This document shows, piece after piece, positions 1 to 9,660 of a stretch of 39,015 bases of DNA (position 1 is the stretch's first letter; every line of letters starts with the position of its first letter). Made by a program: the position numbers and the translations under genes. The DNA is from a virus. The stretch lies in IMG/VR virus record IMGVR_UViG_3300034111_001148, positions 1 to 39,015 of that record; one strand, given 5' to 3'. Below the pieces are notes generated by a model that saw only the letters and a program-made list of their open reading frames with translations, had not been told where the DNA came from and did not search any database.

Positions 1-686
1 GGTTCCCAATCAGGATTCATTTCAAGTGCTTGTTGAAAATCTTTAGGCTTACCTAATGCTTCCCACATACCATAGTGATCATAATTGTCAGGATCTCCAT
101 AGAAATAGTTTTGGTTCGGTCTTCTGTTTTCAGGAGCTGTTCTTGAGTAATCTAAAAATGCTTGATAATCTTCCGGTTCAGTTCCTGTAATTATAGGATT
201 TACAAAAGGTATATCCTCCATAGGAGCTTCAGCTGAAACATAAGGGTTATAGTCATAAGGAATAAAACCTCCGTCTTGAAAATACATTGCTGAAGGGTCA
301 TATGTTTTACTCTTATAGTTTTTCTTTTTAAATAAAGGGTTCTTCTTTAATAGCTTGTTAGTAGCCGATAGACTTTTAGATTGTTTCTTACTGCCCCCTT
401 TTTTCATGAGTGGTTCTTCCTTTATAGAGGAAGCCCCGGGAAAATGTACATTGGTTTCATCAAATGGATTCAAAAATTTCTGAATACCATTATCCGAAGT
501 AGCCTTAATGGTATAAGGAGTTGGATTGTATAAAGTATCCGTTGGTAAAACAACTGGTTTACCAGCATAAATAGGATTTAACATTCCTTTACCTGTAGGA
601 TCAAAAGAAATATCTTTCTTTTTAATCGGAGCCTTAGTTTTTTCAAGATTCTTAAGGGCTTCTAAAAGTATCTTCTTATTATACAT
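1..686 (-). CDS. Virion-associated protein, N-terminal part (runs off the window)
   Basis: The reading frame starts at ATG 686-684, where the start overlaps the TAA of the upstream tail gene by one base (TAATG), and stays open to base 1, giving about 228 residues. The N-terminus is helical and lysine-rich. The middle contains a basic KKGGSKK stretch near residue 95 and FQDGGFIPY near residue 137. Near the edge is YDHYGMWEALGKP, a pattern I associate with long virion or tail-internal proteins of Bacteroidota phages (memory of the family style, not a search). Translational coupling to the giant tail gene suggests a virion role, perhaps a cargo or tail-associated protein. The function is not known. 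The frame is certain, the role only a guess. Confidence 0.75.
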   Translation of the reverse strand, partial: MYNKKILLEALKNLEKTKAPIKKKDISFDPTGKGMLNPIYAGKPVVLPTDTLYNPTPYTIKATSDNGIQKFLNPFDETNVHFPGASSIKEEPLMKKGGSKKQSKSLSATNKLLKKNPLFKKKNYKSKTYDPSAMYFQDGGFIPYDYNPYVSAEAPMEDIPFVNPIITGTEPEDYQAFLDYSRTAPENRRPNQNYFYGDPDNYDHYGMWEALGKPKDFQQALEMNPDWE

Positions 687-3600
687 TATCTTGGAGAGTA
701 TTGAGTTTTTGTATTTAATATCTTCAGAATCATATTAGTGTTTCTAGAATCCAATTTAGAAAGCTTTAAGAAATTAATATAATGTCTGAATTTTTTTCTT
801 TGCAAATCTGGTTTTAAATAATCTAAGTTATCCAAATTTAATTCTTTTATATATCCATTAGGTTCCGTAACCCAAATATTTCTTTCTTCATAGTTTCCTA
901 ACAAAACTGTAGAAGAAGGATCTGGAAGATATGGTCCTGGTGTAGGAGGATAAACTGAACCAATAGGAAACTCACCTCTGTCTTTCGTAATATCCCAAAA
1001 TTGGTTTACTCTATACTTATGTTCCTCTTTGCTATATAATACATCATAACTCTGTTGATTTGCTGCTAATCTAGGAAACTGCAATGATAATGGAATATCA
1101 TTCTTAGGATATAAATTCAAATTTAAATATCCAGAAGCTTGCCCCGAATTATGCACTACTAAATAATCAAAGTTATAATCTAGTACATGAAATTGATCTA
1201 CACATAAGTTTCTATCTCTTCTGTAACATTCTAAATAATATTCAATACTTTTTACTGTGTTAATTACTTGACCTGTAGGCACCGGAAGTTCTATCTCAAA
1301 TGGATATTGAGTTCCGTAAAAATTACAATAATCATTACAGAAGGGACCATGTTTCCATATTGAATCTCCTTTGGTAGTTAAGAAATTACCTTTACTTGGC
1401 ATATAGAAACTTGGATGCCAGTCATGGAAACTTACCCAGAACTGAAGTTTTGGATCATAACTTGTAGTCCAAGAAGCATCGTCAAAATATCTCAGATCTC
1501 CCAATTTAAAATTAATCAATCTTGCAGATCCTGGACTAGCCGGAATTGTAAAGTTATCTCTTTCAGAATCATATGCAACTAAACCTCGGAACTCATCTTT
1601 AAGTTTAAAGTCCCTCTTAGAAAAATAAAGAACACTGTCATCATTATTATAACTAGCAGTACAACATATTCCAGCTACCGGATTATCTGTATGAGGATAG
1701 TTAGGGAAATCTTCTAATAGTTTATAAGGCAAGAATTCATTAAACCACCATTTCATACCGTTTTGAGAAATTTCTTGAATACCCTCTCTAAAGGAAAGCA
1801 CCTTACCTTGATTTTGAGATAAATAGTAAAGGCCTGCCGGAGTAGATATTACCCCAAATCTATTTTGAGAAGAGCCGTATTCATATGCTCTTTCTGCAAC
1901 TACAACATTCTGTGGAGCTTGTGCAAATAAACCAGCATCACCAACAGTAACTTTGGTACCACTATCGTCTAATTGTAGTGTATCTACTCCTTGGTATATA
2001 AGAGGGCTATCATTTTCAAAAGTGATAAACATACCTGTTTTTGCAAAACTTTTTACAGAGCTTAATTTGCTTTTGAAATCAACTTTATTTAAAGGTAAAA
2101 ACATCAACCAAGAATCTATATCACTATCTGATTCTTGTTGCTGTAAAGAGTAGTTAATTCTGTTTGGATAACTTACATAACATAACTCAGCAACATTTGG
2201 ATTATAAGTTGTGCCTTGTAAAAACCCGGCCGTAAAGTACTGATTAAATAAAAACCTAGCAGCACTTAGACTATAATCATAAGCATAATAATTACCCTTA
2301 GCTAAAATATCAGGATTAGAATCAAAAAGAGATTCTAAATCTGTATATTTAAACTTGTTGTAAGGTGTTTGCCAAGGGAAAGTACCAACTTCTCTAAAGT
2401 CTACAAGTACCTCAGACTCTACAAAGAAGTCTCTGACTCCGTTAGCTGATGTATAGAAATAAGAATCTTTAACTCCTACAAATCCAGGATATATAAGACT
2501 TAGGTTTGTAAAAAGATTGTAATAAACATTATCTAGATCATAAAAACTGTTAGGTAATAAACCTTCTCCATAGTCAGGTGTTGATTGAAACAGACCTGCA
2601 ATATTTGCAAGACTAAACTGACTTATATCCCAAGGAACGCTGTTAACTTGAAATTTAGGTTCAGGAACCATTTGATTTAAAAAGTAGTTGTATTCTATAT
2701 TATCTGGAACATCATAAAGCCAGTTGTAAAAGAAATGCATTATGTTTTTTTCTGCAAATCTATTTACATAGGTATCCCCTCCAAAAAAAGCAGGTGTTTC
2801 TAATTTTCTTTGAGAAAAGTTTTGAATATTACAAATATTTCCAAATATAGTTTCTGAAAGTGTATTAGGTCCAATAGTACCTTCAAAATCAATCTTTTGT
2901 TCACAAGGTGTTGCAACTACTTGTTGAATTGTATCTACCTGCCCATATTGATTTTCAATTCTATATTTTAAACCAACATAGTGACTAGCTATTTTATTTA
3001 TGAAGTTTTTATTTTTACCTGAGTCTGACCAATTTACTATATTAGGTGTAAAAAGAGAAGACCCGGGAATCATACCAAAAGGTACATTAAATGTTCTAAT
3101 AGCATGACCTAAAGTCATAGAAGATTGATCTATACTTGTATTATCGGAGTTTAATAAAAAGTGTGGACCAGAAGTTGTATTATTACTCCTTTTAGTTCTT
3201 AGTACAGCTAACTTAGGTCTTTTAAGATTGTTAATTCTGTATTTTCTAACTGTTCCTCCACTATCGATATAATCTGGTAAAGCCTGAAGTTGATCAAATA
3301 TGTACTGACCTTCTTCAAGAATAAATCTACGGTCTAGTAAGTCATTTGGTGGGACAAAAGTAAAGTAATCACCATGAGCAATCATCTCAAGAGCATATTG
3401 TCTTTTTCTAATTATAGCGTAAAGTGTATCAACAGCAAGTTGCATACCTTCTAAGAAATAATAAAAAAGCTGACCACCGTTTGTTATTGCTGATAAAAAT
3501 CCACTGATTGTAGGACCAAGCAATTGATTACCAGTATATGTTTTTTCATAAACAGCTTGTTGAATTTGTCCCGTATTTTGCATTACACTATTGGATCCTA

Positions 3601-6112
3601 TAAAAATTGCATCAAGAGCAGCACCTCCTGTAAGAAAATCTAGTACTGGGGCACCGGTACTAAAATAATTATTTAAAGCTGTTGTAGTTATACCGGCTTG
3701 TATACCAGCTGTTGTAGTAGCTCCAATATCATAGTCTCCACCAGCTGCAGGTGTTACGACAGTTGGTAGTCCTGTTGGAGGTGTAGTTGAACCATTAGCT
3801 GTTAAGGGAAAAACAGGACGAGTATAATTTCCAGCTGGATAATTTATTTTTACTTCACCTAACCCTTTCAGTAAAGCATTGATAACACCTGTTGCTAGTG
3901 CAAAAGGTATCATACCATTTGATATAAGCTTAAACTTAGGGTGTTTGCTAGGTTCAATAAAAGCTTGTATAGCTTCCCCCTGAACACTTCCATATATTTT
4001 TAACTCAGTAGTGGAAAGAAATGGATTAATGAAACTAGTATCCGGTGAATGGAAAGATATAATATCCAGAGGAATATTTTGATTTTCTATATCACCATCA
4101 TTATCTGTTTTAGTGATAAAAGGATCATTATACAAGTAATTAGCTGCCGAAGGATTTGCAAGGTTGTTTTGTTGAGGAACAATAGTATTAAATGGATAAT
4201 TAGCATATAGACCAACTATATCGGAATCTGCAGCCCCACCTCTTGGATTATAATCCCGGAAGTTGTTAATCATCCCTTTAGCTAGAATACTCTTGTTACC
4301 ATGTCTAGATCCTCTAAGTATTTCATATCCGACAATTCCAGGAATATCATTACCATCATTATCTTTTGGAAAGATTATATTTTTAAACTGTACACCCATA
4401 ATTCTTATATCAAACTCACCGTCAGGTTTTTTATCAAAATGGTATGTTGATGGATGTAAAGCATTATCAGGAAATCTATGGTGTCTAATAGGTTTCCCAC
4501 AAAGATCATAATTTGGATCTGTAGTTTGAGTCCAGCATTGAGAACTTGAATTCCAAACATCGGGTTGAAAATCTGGATATATTTCTGCTGATTCCCAATA
4601 ACCCATATTACCTCGTGAAAGAATTTTACCTCCGTCAGGTAAAAGTTCATTTATGTTTATTTGTGTTATAGTAGCTGTATTTATACTTTGAAAAAACAAC
4701 TCATCTCCCGGTAAAGTAACACCTACTTGATTAATAAAAGGTGCTAATTCAAACACAGAGTTTCCGTTATAATTATAAAACCCAGCAGGTCTTCCCGGAA
4801 TATGATATGATGCAGATTTGTCACCTGTATTATAAACCCATCTAATAAAGAAAGAATATACTTCATCTCTAAGATAACCAGCATTTTTTCCACCATTAAA
4901 ATAATAAGTTTCTGGGTATTCAATTGAAACCCACTCTGCTTGAATTAAATTAGCTAAAGGCTGATAATTAAAATCGAATTTACCAGTAGGTCCTATTCTT
5001 AATAAATAATTATTTACTTCAGACATTTGATTAGACTTTTCAAAAACAGGATTCTGAAGTATTAAAGTTTCTACAGATACAGTAGCTGCAGTTTCAGGAA
5101 TCTGATCTAATACAATCTTTTTAGTTCTTGTTGAATAAAAACCAACTCTTTTAGCACTAAGATTCTGATTTATAAATCTTACAACAACAAGTTCAAATTC
5201 ATCAAAGTGTTCTGAGTCAGCATCTACCGTAATTTCAAAAGAACCTCTTTCATTAATATCACTCTTAATCGGTTGTATATAACTAGGAGAAAAATAGTTT
5301 GTAACTCTTTGTCTATTAATAACATAAGCAACAGTTACAGCATAAGAACCATTCTCAATTACACCTTGTTGTAATGATAAATTTATATCTAAACAAGGTG
5401 TCTTTACTAAGCTTGCTATTCTAAGTTTATCACAATCTAATTCATTAATATCTTTACATATTTGACATGTTAAACCAGGACCTTGGTCTTCACAATTTTG
5501 AATCCAAAAAACACCTGGCCAAAGAATATTTGTACCAGAACCATTACCATAGTAATTTACATTTGATGAATTAGGCCCAGTGCTTAACCAAACGTAATCA
5601 TCAGCTGGCCAAGTTTGAGGATCTCCTACATTTAAATATCTATCTGGATTTAATCCATCAGCCCAATATACTTGCCATGTACAATCATCTTTTAATCTTG
5701 ATGCTCCTGTAATTATATTAAGCTTACTAAAGTTAAGACACACATCTTGAACTATAGGTCTGTATATACATTGGTCTGCTTCAAATAAACCTATTTCAGA
5801 ATTAATGGGTGTAGTATTTAACTGATCATAAGCTACACTGTATACTATCCATTTATCACTATACAAATGGATTTTACCTATTATGTAAACAAAAGAAGAA
5901 CCCATTGTTGTTCCTACTTTTGCACATAAAAAATTAGACTCCTCATTAGAGATAGTGCCTAGATCCCCCTCAACTGTATTATTTACAGCATTTCGAGCAT
6001 GTGTCCACATACCTTCTTGTACAAATAGTGGATCAGCATCTTTATTTAACCCTTTGATAAAAGAATTAGTCTGTTGACTATTAGTATTTTGATTTTGATT
6101 CTTCTTGGCCAT
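686..6112 (-). CDS. Giant tail hub / muzzle-like protein
   Basis: This 1808-residue protein is the largest in the window. A longer frame starts at 6193, but that extension would overlap the upstream gene by about 80 bases. The start at 6112 (MAKKNQNQ) lies one base after the upstream stop and is followed by NSFIKGLNKDADPLFV...GMWTHARNAV, an opening typical of long tail-hub proteins of short-tailed phages. The rest is rich in Asn, Tyr and beta-type sequence, with a hydrophobic Gly/Ala/Thr-rich stretch at about residues 740-930. Position directly after two ring/connector-type genes matches the place of the crAss-like muzzle protein, which plugs the tail end and meets the host surface. The role is inferred from size, opening and order; a P22 gp10-like hub is the alternative. 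Confidence 0.7.
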   Translation of the reverse strand: MAKKNQNQNTNSQQTNSFIKGLNKDADPLFVQEGMWTHARNAVNNTVEGDLGTISNEESNFLCAKVGTTMGSSFVYIIGKIHLYSDKWIVYSVAYDQLNTTPINSEIGLFEADQCIYRPIVQDVCLNFSKLNIITGASRLKDDCTWQVYWADGLNPDRYLNVGDPQTWPADDYVWLSTGPNSSNVNYYGNGSGTNILWPGVFWIQNCEDQGPGLTCQICKDINELDCDKLRIASLVKTPCLDINLSLQQGVIENGSYAVTVAYVINRQRVTNYFSPSYIQPIKSDINERGSFEITVDADSEHFDEFELVVVRFINQNLSAKRVGFYSTRTKKIVLDQIPETAATVSVETLILQNPVFEKSNQMSEVNNYLLRIGPTGKFDFNYQPLANLIQAEWVSIEYPETYYFNGGKNAGYLRDEVYSFFIRWVYNTGDKSASYHIPGRPAGFYNYNGNSVFELAPFINQVGVTLPGDELFFQSINTATITQININELLPDGGKILSRGNMGYWESAEIYPDFQPDVWNSSSQCWTQTTDPNYDLCGKPIRHHRFPDNALHPSTYHFDKKPDGEFDIRIMGVQFKNIIFPKDNDGNDIPGIVGYEILRGSRHGNKSILAKGMINNFRDYNPRGGAADSDIVGLYANYPFNTIVPQQNNLANPSAANYLYNDPFITKTDNDGDIENQNIPLDIISFHSPDTSFINPFLSTTELKIYGSVQGEAIQAFIEPSKHPKFKLISNGMIPFALATGVINALLKGLGEVKINYPAGNYTRPVFPLTANGSTTPPTGLPTVVTPAAGGDYDIGATTTAGIQAGITTTALNNYFSTGAPVLDFLTGGAALDAIFIGSNSVMQNTGQIQQAVYEKTYTGNQLLGPTISGFLSAITNGGQLFYYFLEGMQLAVDTLYAIIRKRQYALEMIAHGDYFTFVPPNDLLDRRFILEEGQYIFDQLQALPDYIDSGGTVRKYRINNLKRPKLAVLRTKRSNNTTSGPHFLLNSDNTSIDQSSMTLGHAIRTFNVPFGMIPGSSLFTPNIVNWSDSGKNKNFINKIASHYVGLKYRIENQYGQVDTIQQVVATPCEQKIDFEGTIGPNTLSETIFGNICNIQNFSQRKLETPAFFGGDTYVNRFAEKNIMHFFYNWLYDVPDNIEYNYFLNQMVPEPKFQVNSVPWDISQFSLANIAGLFQSTPDYGEGLLPNSFYDLDNVYYNLFTNLSLIYPGFVGVKDSYFYTSANGVRDFFVESEVLVDFREVGTFPWQTPYNKFKYTDLESLFDSNPDILAKGNYYAYDYSLSAARFLFNQYFTAGFLQGTTYNPNVAELCYVSYPNRINYSLQQQESDSDIDSWLMFLPLNKVDFKSKLSSVKSFAKTGMFITFENDSPLIYQGVDTLQLDDSGTKVTVGDAGLFAQAPQNVVVAERAYEYGSSQNRFGVISTPAGLYYLSQNQGKVLSFREGIQEISQNGMKWWFNEFLPYKLLEDFPNYPHTDNPVAGICCTASYNNDDSVLYFSKRDFKLKDEFRGLVAYDSERDNFTIPASPGSARLINFKLGDLRYFDDASWTTSYDPKLQFWVSFHDWHPSFYMPSKGNFLTTKGDSIWKHGPFCNDYCNFYGTQYPFEIELPVPTGQVINTVKSIEYYLECYRRDRNLCVDQFHVLDYNFDYLVVHNSGQASGYLNLNLYPKNDIPLSLQFPRLAANQQSYDVLYSKEEHKYRVNQFWDITKDRGEFPIGSVYPPTPGPYLPDPSSTVLLGNYEERNIWVTEPNGYIKELNLDNLDYLKPDLQRKKFRHYINFLKLSKLDSRNTNMILKILNTKTQYSPR

Positions 6113-6113
6113 A

Positions 6114-7109
6114 CTATAGTACTCTTGAGTTATGGTTATTTCTATACCCAATATTAGGACTATAACTTCGGAACATATCATAGAACATACCATTCATAGC
6201 TTTTCTATTTGCTTTCCAAAGTTTTTCCATTTCTTTAAAGTTTGGAGTATTTACCAAACCTAATGCTTGATTTCTAGCAGCTCTAAGTTTTGGCATTATT
6301 AGCTGTAATCTTTGAGCTACATCTTCCCCGTTCATATAAAGATTCTCTAGTATTCTTTCTTTTAATGCATACTCATAATATTCATTAAGAAGCTCATGAT
6401 CAGGAACCATTAAGTTTCCATGTTCATCTTCCATATGACCTTGATAATTAATATACACCGTACCTTCTTGAAAAGATGTATACAAAAATCCAAACTTTAT
6501 CCAACCTTCATTATGAGTATTGTAATAAAGATTTGGACAATCACAATCAATTTCTTGACTAGACTTCATTCTTAAAGGTTGAGTGTTTCTATAAATTCTA
6601 GTAGTAGCTTCATTTACTACCTGAACTAACTCATAAGCTTCACCTTTTTTATTTACAAAAACTCTAGGTTTAATGCAAGTATCTCCATATGGTTGATCAG
6701 GATTATGAGTTACACAAACCCCCTCCTTTCCGTTGAAACAACAAGGTTGTTCAACAGGAGCTTCACAACAATTCAAAATAGTTTTAGCAGGATACTCTCT
6801 ATAAGGTACTTCTTCAATATGAGTTCCACCTATTGAATAACCTGAATAATGAATGTAACTTCCGCAAACCAATGCAAAATTAAAAGCATAAAAGTCATCA
6901 GGTAATTTTACCTTTCCGTGACTTACTTCTAGTAGGGCTTCTTTTTGCTGAGTAATTCTTAAACCTAGATCATAGTTTATCTTTCTAGCAAGTTTAATCA
7001 ACTGCTGAGGTTCAATCATATTTTCTAAAGCAAAAGTATGCAAGTCAACTCTTACATCTTCTAAAAGTTGATCAAAAGTTCTATACTTGAGGGTGTAGTT
7101 AAAATCCAT
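6114..7109 (-). CDS. Neck/tail ring protein (tail-tubular-like)
   Basis: This 331-residue protein starts with a helical segment (FDQLLEDVRVDLHTFALEN) followed by PQQLIKLARKINYDLGLRI and KVKLPDDFYAFNFALV. The combination of a helix pair, a 'lp.df' strand and a C-terminal helical bundle is the usual plan of gp4/gp11-like connector and tail-tubular proteins. A Cys-rich central insert (residues about 112-145) carries CCEAP, CCFNG and CVTHNP. The start overlaps the stop of the 220-aa gene by one base and its own stop is one base before the giant tail gene. In crAss-like phages ring proteins sit just before the muzzle gene, so it probably forms part of the neck or tail barrel. The Cys-rich insert is the odd feature. 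Confidence 0.6.
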   Translation of the reverse strand: MDFNYTLKYRTFDQLLEDVRVDLHTFALENMIEPQQLIKLARKINYDLGLRITQQKEALLEVSHGKVKLPDDFYAFNFALVCGSYIHYSGYSIGGTHIEEVPYREYPAKTILNCCEAPVEQPCCFNGKEGVCVTHNPDQPYGDTCIKPRVFVNKKGEAYELVQVVNEATTRIYRNTQPLRMKSSQEIDCDCPNLYYNTHNEGWIKFGFLYTSFQEGTVYINYQGHMEDEHGNLMVPDHELLNEYYEYALKERILENLYMNGEDVAQRLQLIMPKLRAARNQALGLVNTPNFKEMEKLWKANRKAMNGMFYDMFRSYSPNIGYRNNHNSRVL

Positions 7110-7771
7110 TATCTTAAGATATTTTGACTGTCATCTGTAGTATCTACAGGCACCTGAGCAATCATGATTAGTTCTTTTAATGCATACTGTTCAATCTCTG
7201 AATACAAGTATTCAGGAACATTTAAAGGTTGATCCTGAATTAATTGACAAGGGTCACTGTCACAATTAGGAACATCATTTTCAAAAATAGCTTCTACTCT
7301 AATAGCTTCCCAATCAACATTAGGTATATAAATGTAACCATCTAGATACCAAAAATAAGGATTTTTATTATATCTAAAAGTAGTTGACTTTGTCATTGCA
7401 ACCCATATCCCCGGCTCTGTTCTACTTAGTTCAATACTACCATCTATAGAAGATAGTGTTCTAATAAGAGGACCAAACATACCATTTAAAATTGCAGGAA
7501 TTTTTTCCTTACTTCTTTTAAAATAACAACCAGAGTACACTCCAATACAACCCGCTTCTACTTTATCTACGTCAATAAGTTCAACATAAGGAAGCGCTTT
7601 AAAAAGAGAGCTCATTCTCATAAGTCTCATTTGGTTATCTTCTCGTTTGATAAAAGTTTTAGCATATTTACTAATGACAAAATATATTTGCCTATCAGTA
7701 AAAAATGCATCTTCTTTTACTGCTTTTATTGCATTTCTAACTCTAGATATTGCTTCACCAACACTTGTCAT
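7109..7771 (-). CDS. Probable ring/connector protein
   Basis: This 220-residue protein begins with a helix (VGEAISRVRNAIKAVKEDAFFTDRQIYFVISKYAKTFIKRE), continues with a beta-rich middle (IYVPNVDW-type strands, 'FWYLDGYIYIP') and ends in a helix (YSEIEQYALKELIMIAQVP). This helix-beta-helix plan is shared with head-tail adaptor proteins and with the 232-aa protein at 15661-16359. It overlaps its upstream neighbour by four bases (7768-7771) and its downstream neighbour by one, so the three genes are probably translated as a set. It likely forms a dodecameric ring between portal and tail hub. Which ring of the crAss-like neck it corresponds to cannot be told from sequence alone. Confidence 0.55.
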   Translation of the reverse strand: MTSVGEAISRVRNAIKAVKEDAFFTDRQIYFVISKYAKTFIKREDNQMRLMRMSSLFKALPYVELIDVDKVEAGCIGVYSGCYFKRSKEKIPAILNGMFGPLIRTLSSIDGSIELSRTEPGIWVAMTKSTTFRYNKNPYFWYLDGYIYIPNVDWEAIRVEAIFENDVPNCDSDPCQLIQDQPLNVPEYLYSEIEQYALKELIMIAQVPVDTTDDSQNILR

Positions 7772-8349
7772 AATTCAAATTCATTATAGCTTTTTAAAGC
7801 TTGTTTTTCTTTATTCACAACCATACTTTTATATACAGCTTTTTCATAGGTTTTCCTTAGTTTAATGGTTGAATCTACAGCTACATACATATTCCAATTC
7901 TCAGGATAACTTTTAGAAACAGATCTTTTAAAGTCTCGACATGCTACAAAATTCCAAAATTCTCTGTTTTTCATTTTGTGCTTTGGTGCATAGTTTGTAA
8001 AAAAGATTTTTGCTAGTTTACCATCAGTATCAAAATTGCTATTTGTAACAGTTACTCCATACTTGTTAGACTTTGCATAATCTACATTTGTCTTTTTACT
8101 TTTTTGACAAGTACCAATAAAAAGCCATCCAACATTCTCTGGTAATTGAACACCATCTCTTTTTTCTATCACTGTTGTATAAACCATTTTATTGAATGCT
8201 TTTATTATCTCTCTCAACTCAGCATTTGTATAATCTTTATACTTAGCATGTTTTTTTCTAAAGTCATCAAAAAATTTTTTATCTAAAACACTATGTGTTT
8301 CTGGTCTAAACCTAGGTGCTTTTAAATCAGGCTTTTTAAATGTCTTCAT
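7768..8349 (-). CDS. Conserved phage protein of unknown function
   Basis: A soluble, basic 193-residue protein that opens with KKPDLKAPRFRPETHSVLDKKFF, a lead-in that I recall from other Bacteroidota phages without a known function. Residues 30-75 are helical; the centre has W-rich strands (VGWLFIGTCQ) and FFTNYAPKHKMKNREFWNFVACRDFKRSVSK. No transmembrane segment, signal peptide or catalytic motif is visible. It is the first gene of the unit that also contains the two ring proteins and the giant tail gene, and has its own promoter-like box just upstream (8379-8409). A tail assembly or neck completion role is possible by position only. Confidence 0.6.
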   Translation of the reverse strand: MKTFKKPDLKAPRFRPETHSVLDKKFFDDFRKKHAKYKDYTNAELREIIKAFNKMVYTTVIEKRDGVQLPENVGWLFIGTCQKSKKTNVDYAKSNKYGVTVTNSNFDTDGKLAKIFFTNYAPKHKMKNREFWNFVACRDFKRSVSKSYPENWNMYVAVDSTIKLRKTYEKAVYKSMVVNKEKQALKSYNEFEL

Positions 8350-8378
8350 AATAATATACTAAAAATTAATGATATCTG

Positions 8379-8409
8379 CAAATATACATATAAAACAAAG
8401 CCCTCACAA
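8379..8409 (-). promoter_or_regulatory. Bacteroidota-type promoter for the neck/tail unit
   Basis: On the minus strand the box TATATTTG lies at 8386-8379, matching the Bacteroidota -7 consensus TAnnTTTG. A TTG lies 20 bases upstream at 8409-8407, as expected for the -33 element. The start codon of the 193-aa gene is 29 bases downstream. The -33 TTG falls in the loop of the terminator at 8395-8424, so the end of one unit and the start of the next share DNA. The same ten bases TATATTTGCA recur at 30538-30545. Confidence 0.55.
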
Positions 8410-8424
8410 GTGCAAGGGCTTTGT
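8395..8424 (-). terminator. Intrinsic terminator after the fibre genes
   Basis: A perfect 10-bp stem (ACAAAGCCCT with AGGGCTTTGT) encloses a 10-base loop. On the minus strand it is followed by TTTTATATG, a T-rich tract. It lies 36 bases past the stop of the fibre gene ending at 8461 and before the neck/tail unit. Confidence 0.85.
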
Positions 8425-8460
8425 CTGTTTGTCACAGAAACCAACAAACCTGTAACAATA

Positions 8461-9609
8461 TTATCCTATGACAGTGATACTAAAGTTATTTAAAGCTACT
8501 AAAGATGTGTTAGTCACAGTAATTTGATTAGCACTATTAATTACATATGTATAATCAGCGGGTGAAGTATACACTACAAAAGGTGCTGGTAAAGCTTCAT
8601 TAATTGCTGAAACCACAATCCCAAAAGTATTTAAATTATGAGTTATTACAGCAGTACCCCCTGGAGCCAAAGGTACTATTAAAACTTCTCTGTATTTTTG
8701 AACATCTGCTGAAATAGTAACATCTGTAGCTGTTGAAGTCAATGTAATACCTGAACCTGCGGCCAAACCTTTATTTGCTAAAGTAGGTCCTGCTCCATCA
8801 TTAACTAAGGATTCTGTTCCCAAACCTCCTGCGGAAGTTAAAGATACAGCTGAAGCAGGTGATGAGTTAGTGATTCTAATAGCATCTGTACCAGGAACAG
8901 TACTAGCATTAAGAGTAATTCCAGTACCAGCTACAAAATTTAAAGTATCTCCAGGAGCTTCAGCAATCTGAATATTTGTAGGATCATTATCCGGACCCCA
9001 CACAAAACCTGAATCAGGATTAATCTGAGCTCTATCAAAATCATTTGGTTGAATTACACTTCCCGGTACTACTGATGCTCCAGTAACGTGTCCAAAAGTA
9101 TCAAATGTAAAGAATATATCTTGTATAAATGAATTACCACTGTTATCACTATTTAAATTTGCTACAGATGATGTATCTTGATGAGATACAGTAACAGCAC
9201 TTGTGATAGGATTAACAGCTACATTAATACCAGGACCAGCAAAAAATGATGATGCAATAGTTTGTGCAATAATAATATCAAAGTAAGCTTGTAAAGCCGG
9301 AATATCAACTGATACTGTATATGTTGTTACATTACCTACGGTTGCTGGTACAACGTCAACATAAGTAGAACCTACAACCGTGGTTACAGGACCTACTGTA
9401 TTACAGATATAGTTTACTAATTTAGTAATAACAGTGTCCATATAATCATATCGACTGATTACAACATCCCCATTACATGTAATATCAGTACCTGTATAAA
9501 CAATACAAGAAGCATTAAACACTTCGGGACATGAAGGAGGACAAGGTGGTGTAACAACGTATGTATCAGTACATCCGCAATTTTTAGTACAATTGTGAGA
9601 AGTTGCCAT
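8461..9609 (-). CDS. Fibre-like virion protein, paralogue of the next gene upstream
   Basis: A 382-residue protein with a short Cys-rich head (CTKNCGCTDTYVVTPPCPPSCP), then a probable anchor segment containing CIVYTGTDITCNGDVV, which matches the head of the neighbouring 463-aa protein (CIVWQGPDIECI). A second shared segment is GSTYVDVVPATVGNVTTYTVS near residue 108. The remainder is low-complexity beta sequence rich in Thr, Val, Asn and Gly, as in trimeric fibres, ending in a small domain with TAVITHNLNTFGIVV. No signal peptide is present. It probably assembles as an adhesion or decoration fibre using the shared anchor. It is the last gene before the terminator at 8395-8424. The fibre type is inferred from composition and paralogy. 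Confidence 0.6.
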   Translation of the reverse strand: MATSHNCTKNCGCTDTYVVTPPCPPSCPEVFNASCIVYTGTDITCNGDVVISRYDYMDTVITKLVNYICNTVGPVTTVVGSTYVDVVPATVGNVTTYTVSVDIPALQAYFDIIIAQTIASSFFAGPGINVAVNPITSAVTVSHQDTSSVANLNSDNSGNSFIQDIFFTFDTFGHVTGASVVPGSVIQPNDFDRAQINPDSGFVWGPDNDPTNIQIAEAPGDTLNFVAGTGITLNASTVPGTDAIRITNSSPASAVSLTSAGGLGTESLVNDGAGPTLANKGLAAGSGITLTSTATDVTISADVQKYREVLIVPLAPGGTAVITHNLNTFGIVVSAINEALPAPFVVYTSPADYTYVINSANQITVTNTSLVALNNFSITVIG

Positions 9610-9660
9610 TTTTATTTTATTTAATTAAACATATATATAATTCGGTTCATCATTCTAATT

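Noticed and set aside
6113-6193. Longer start for the giant tail gene
   Set aside because: The extra 27 residues are hydrophobic, overlap the ring-protein gene by 80 bases and precede a start (MAKKN) that directly follows the upstream stop.
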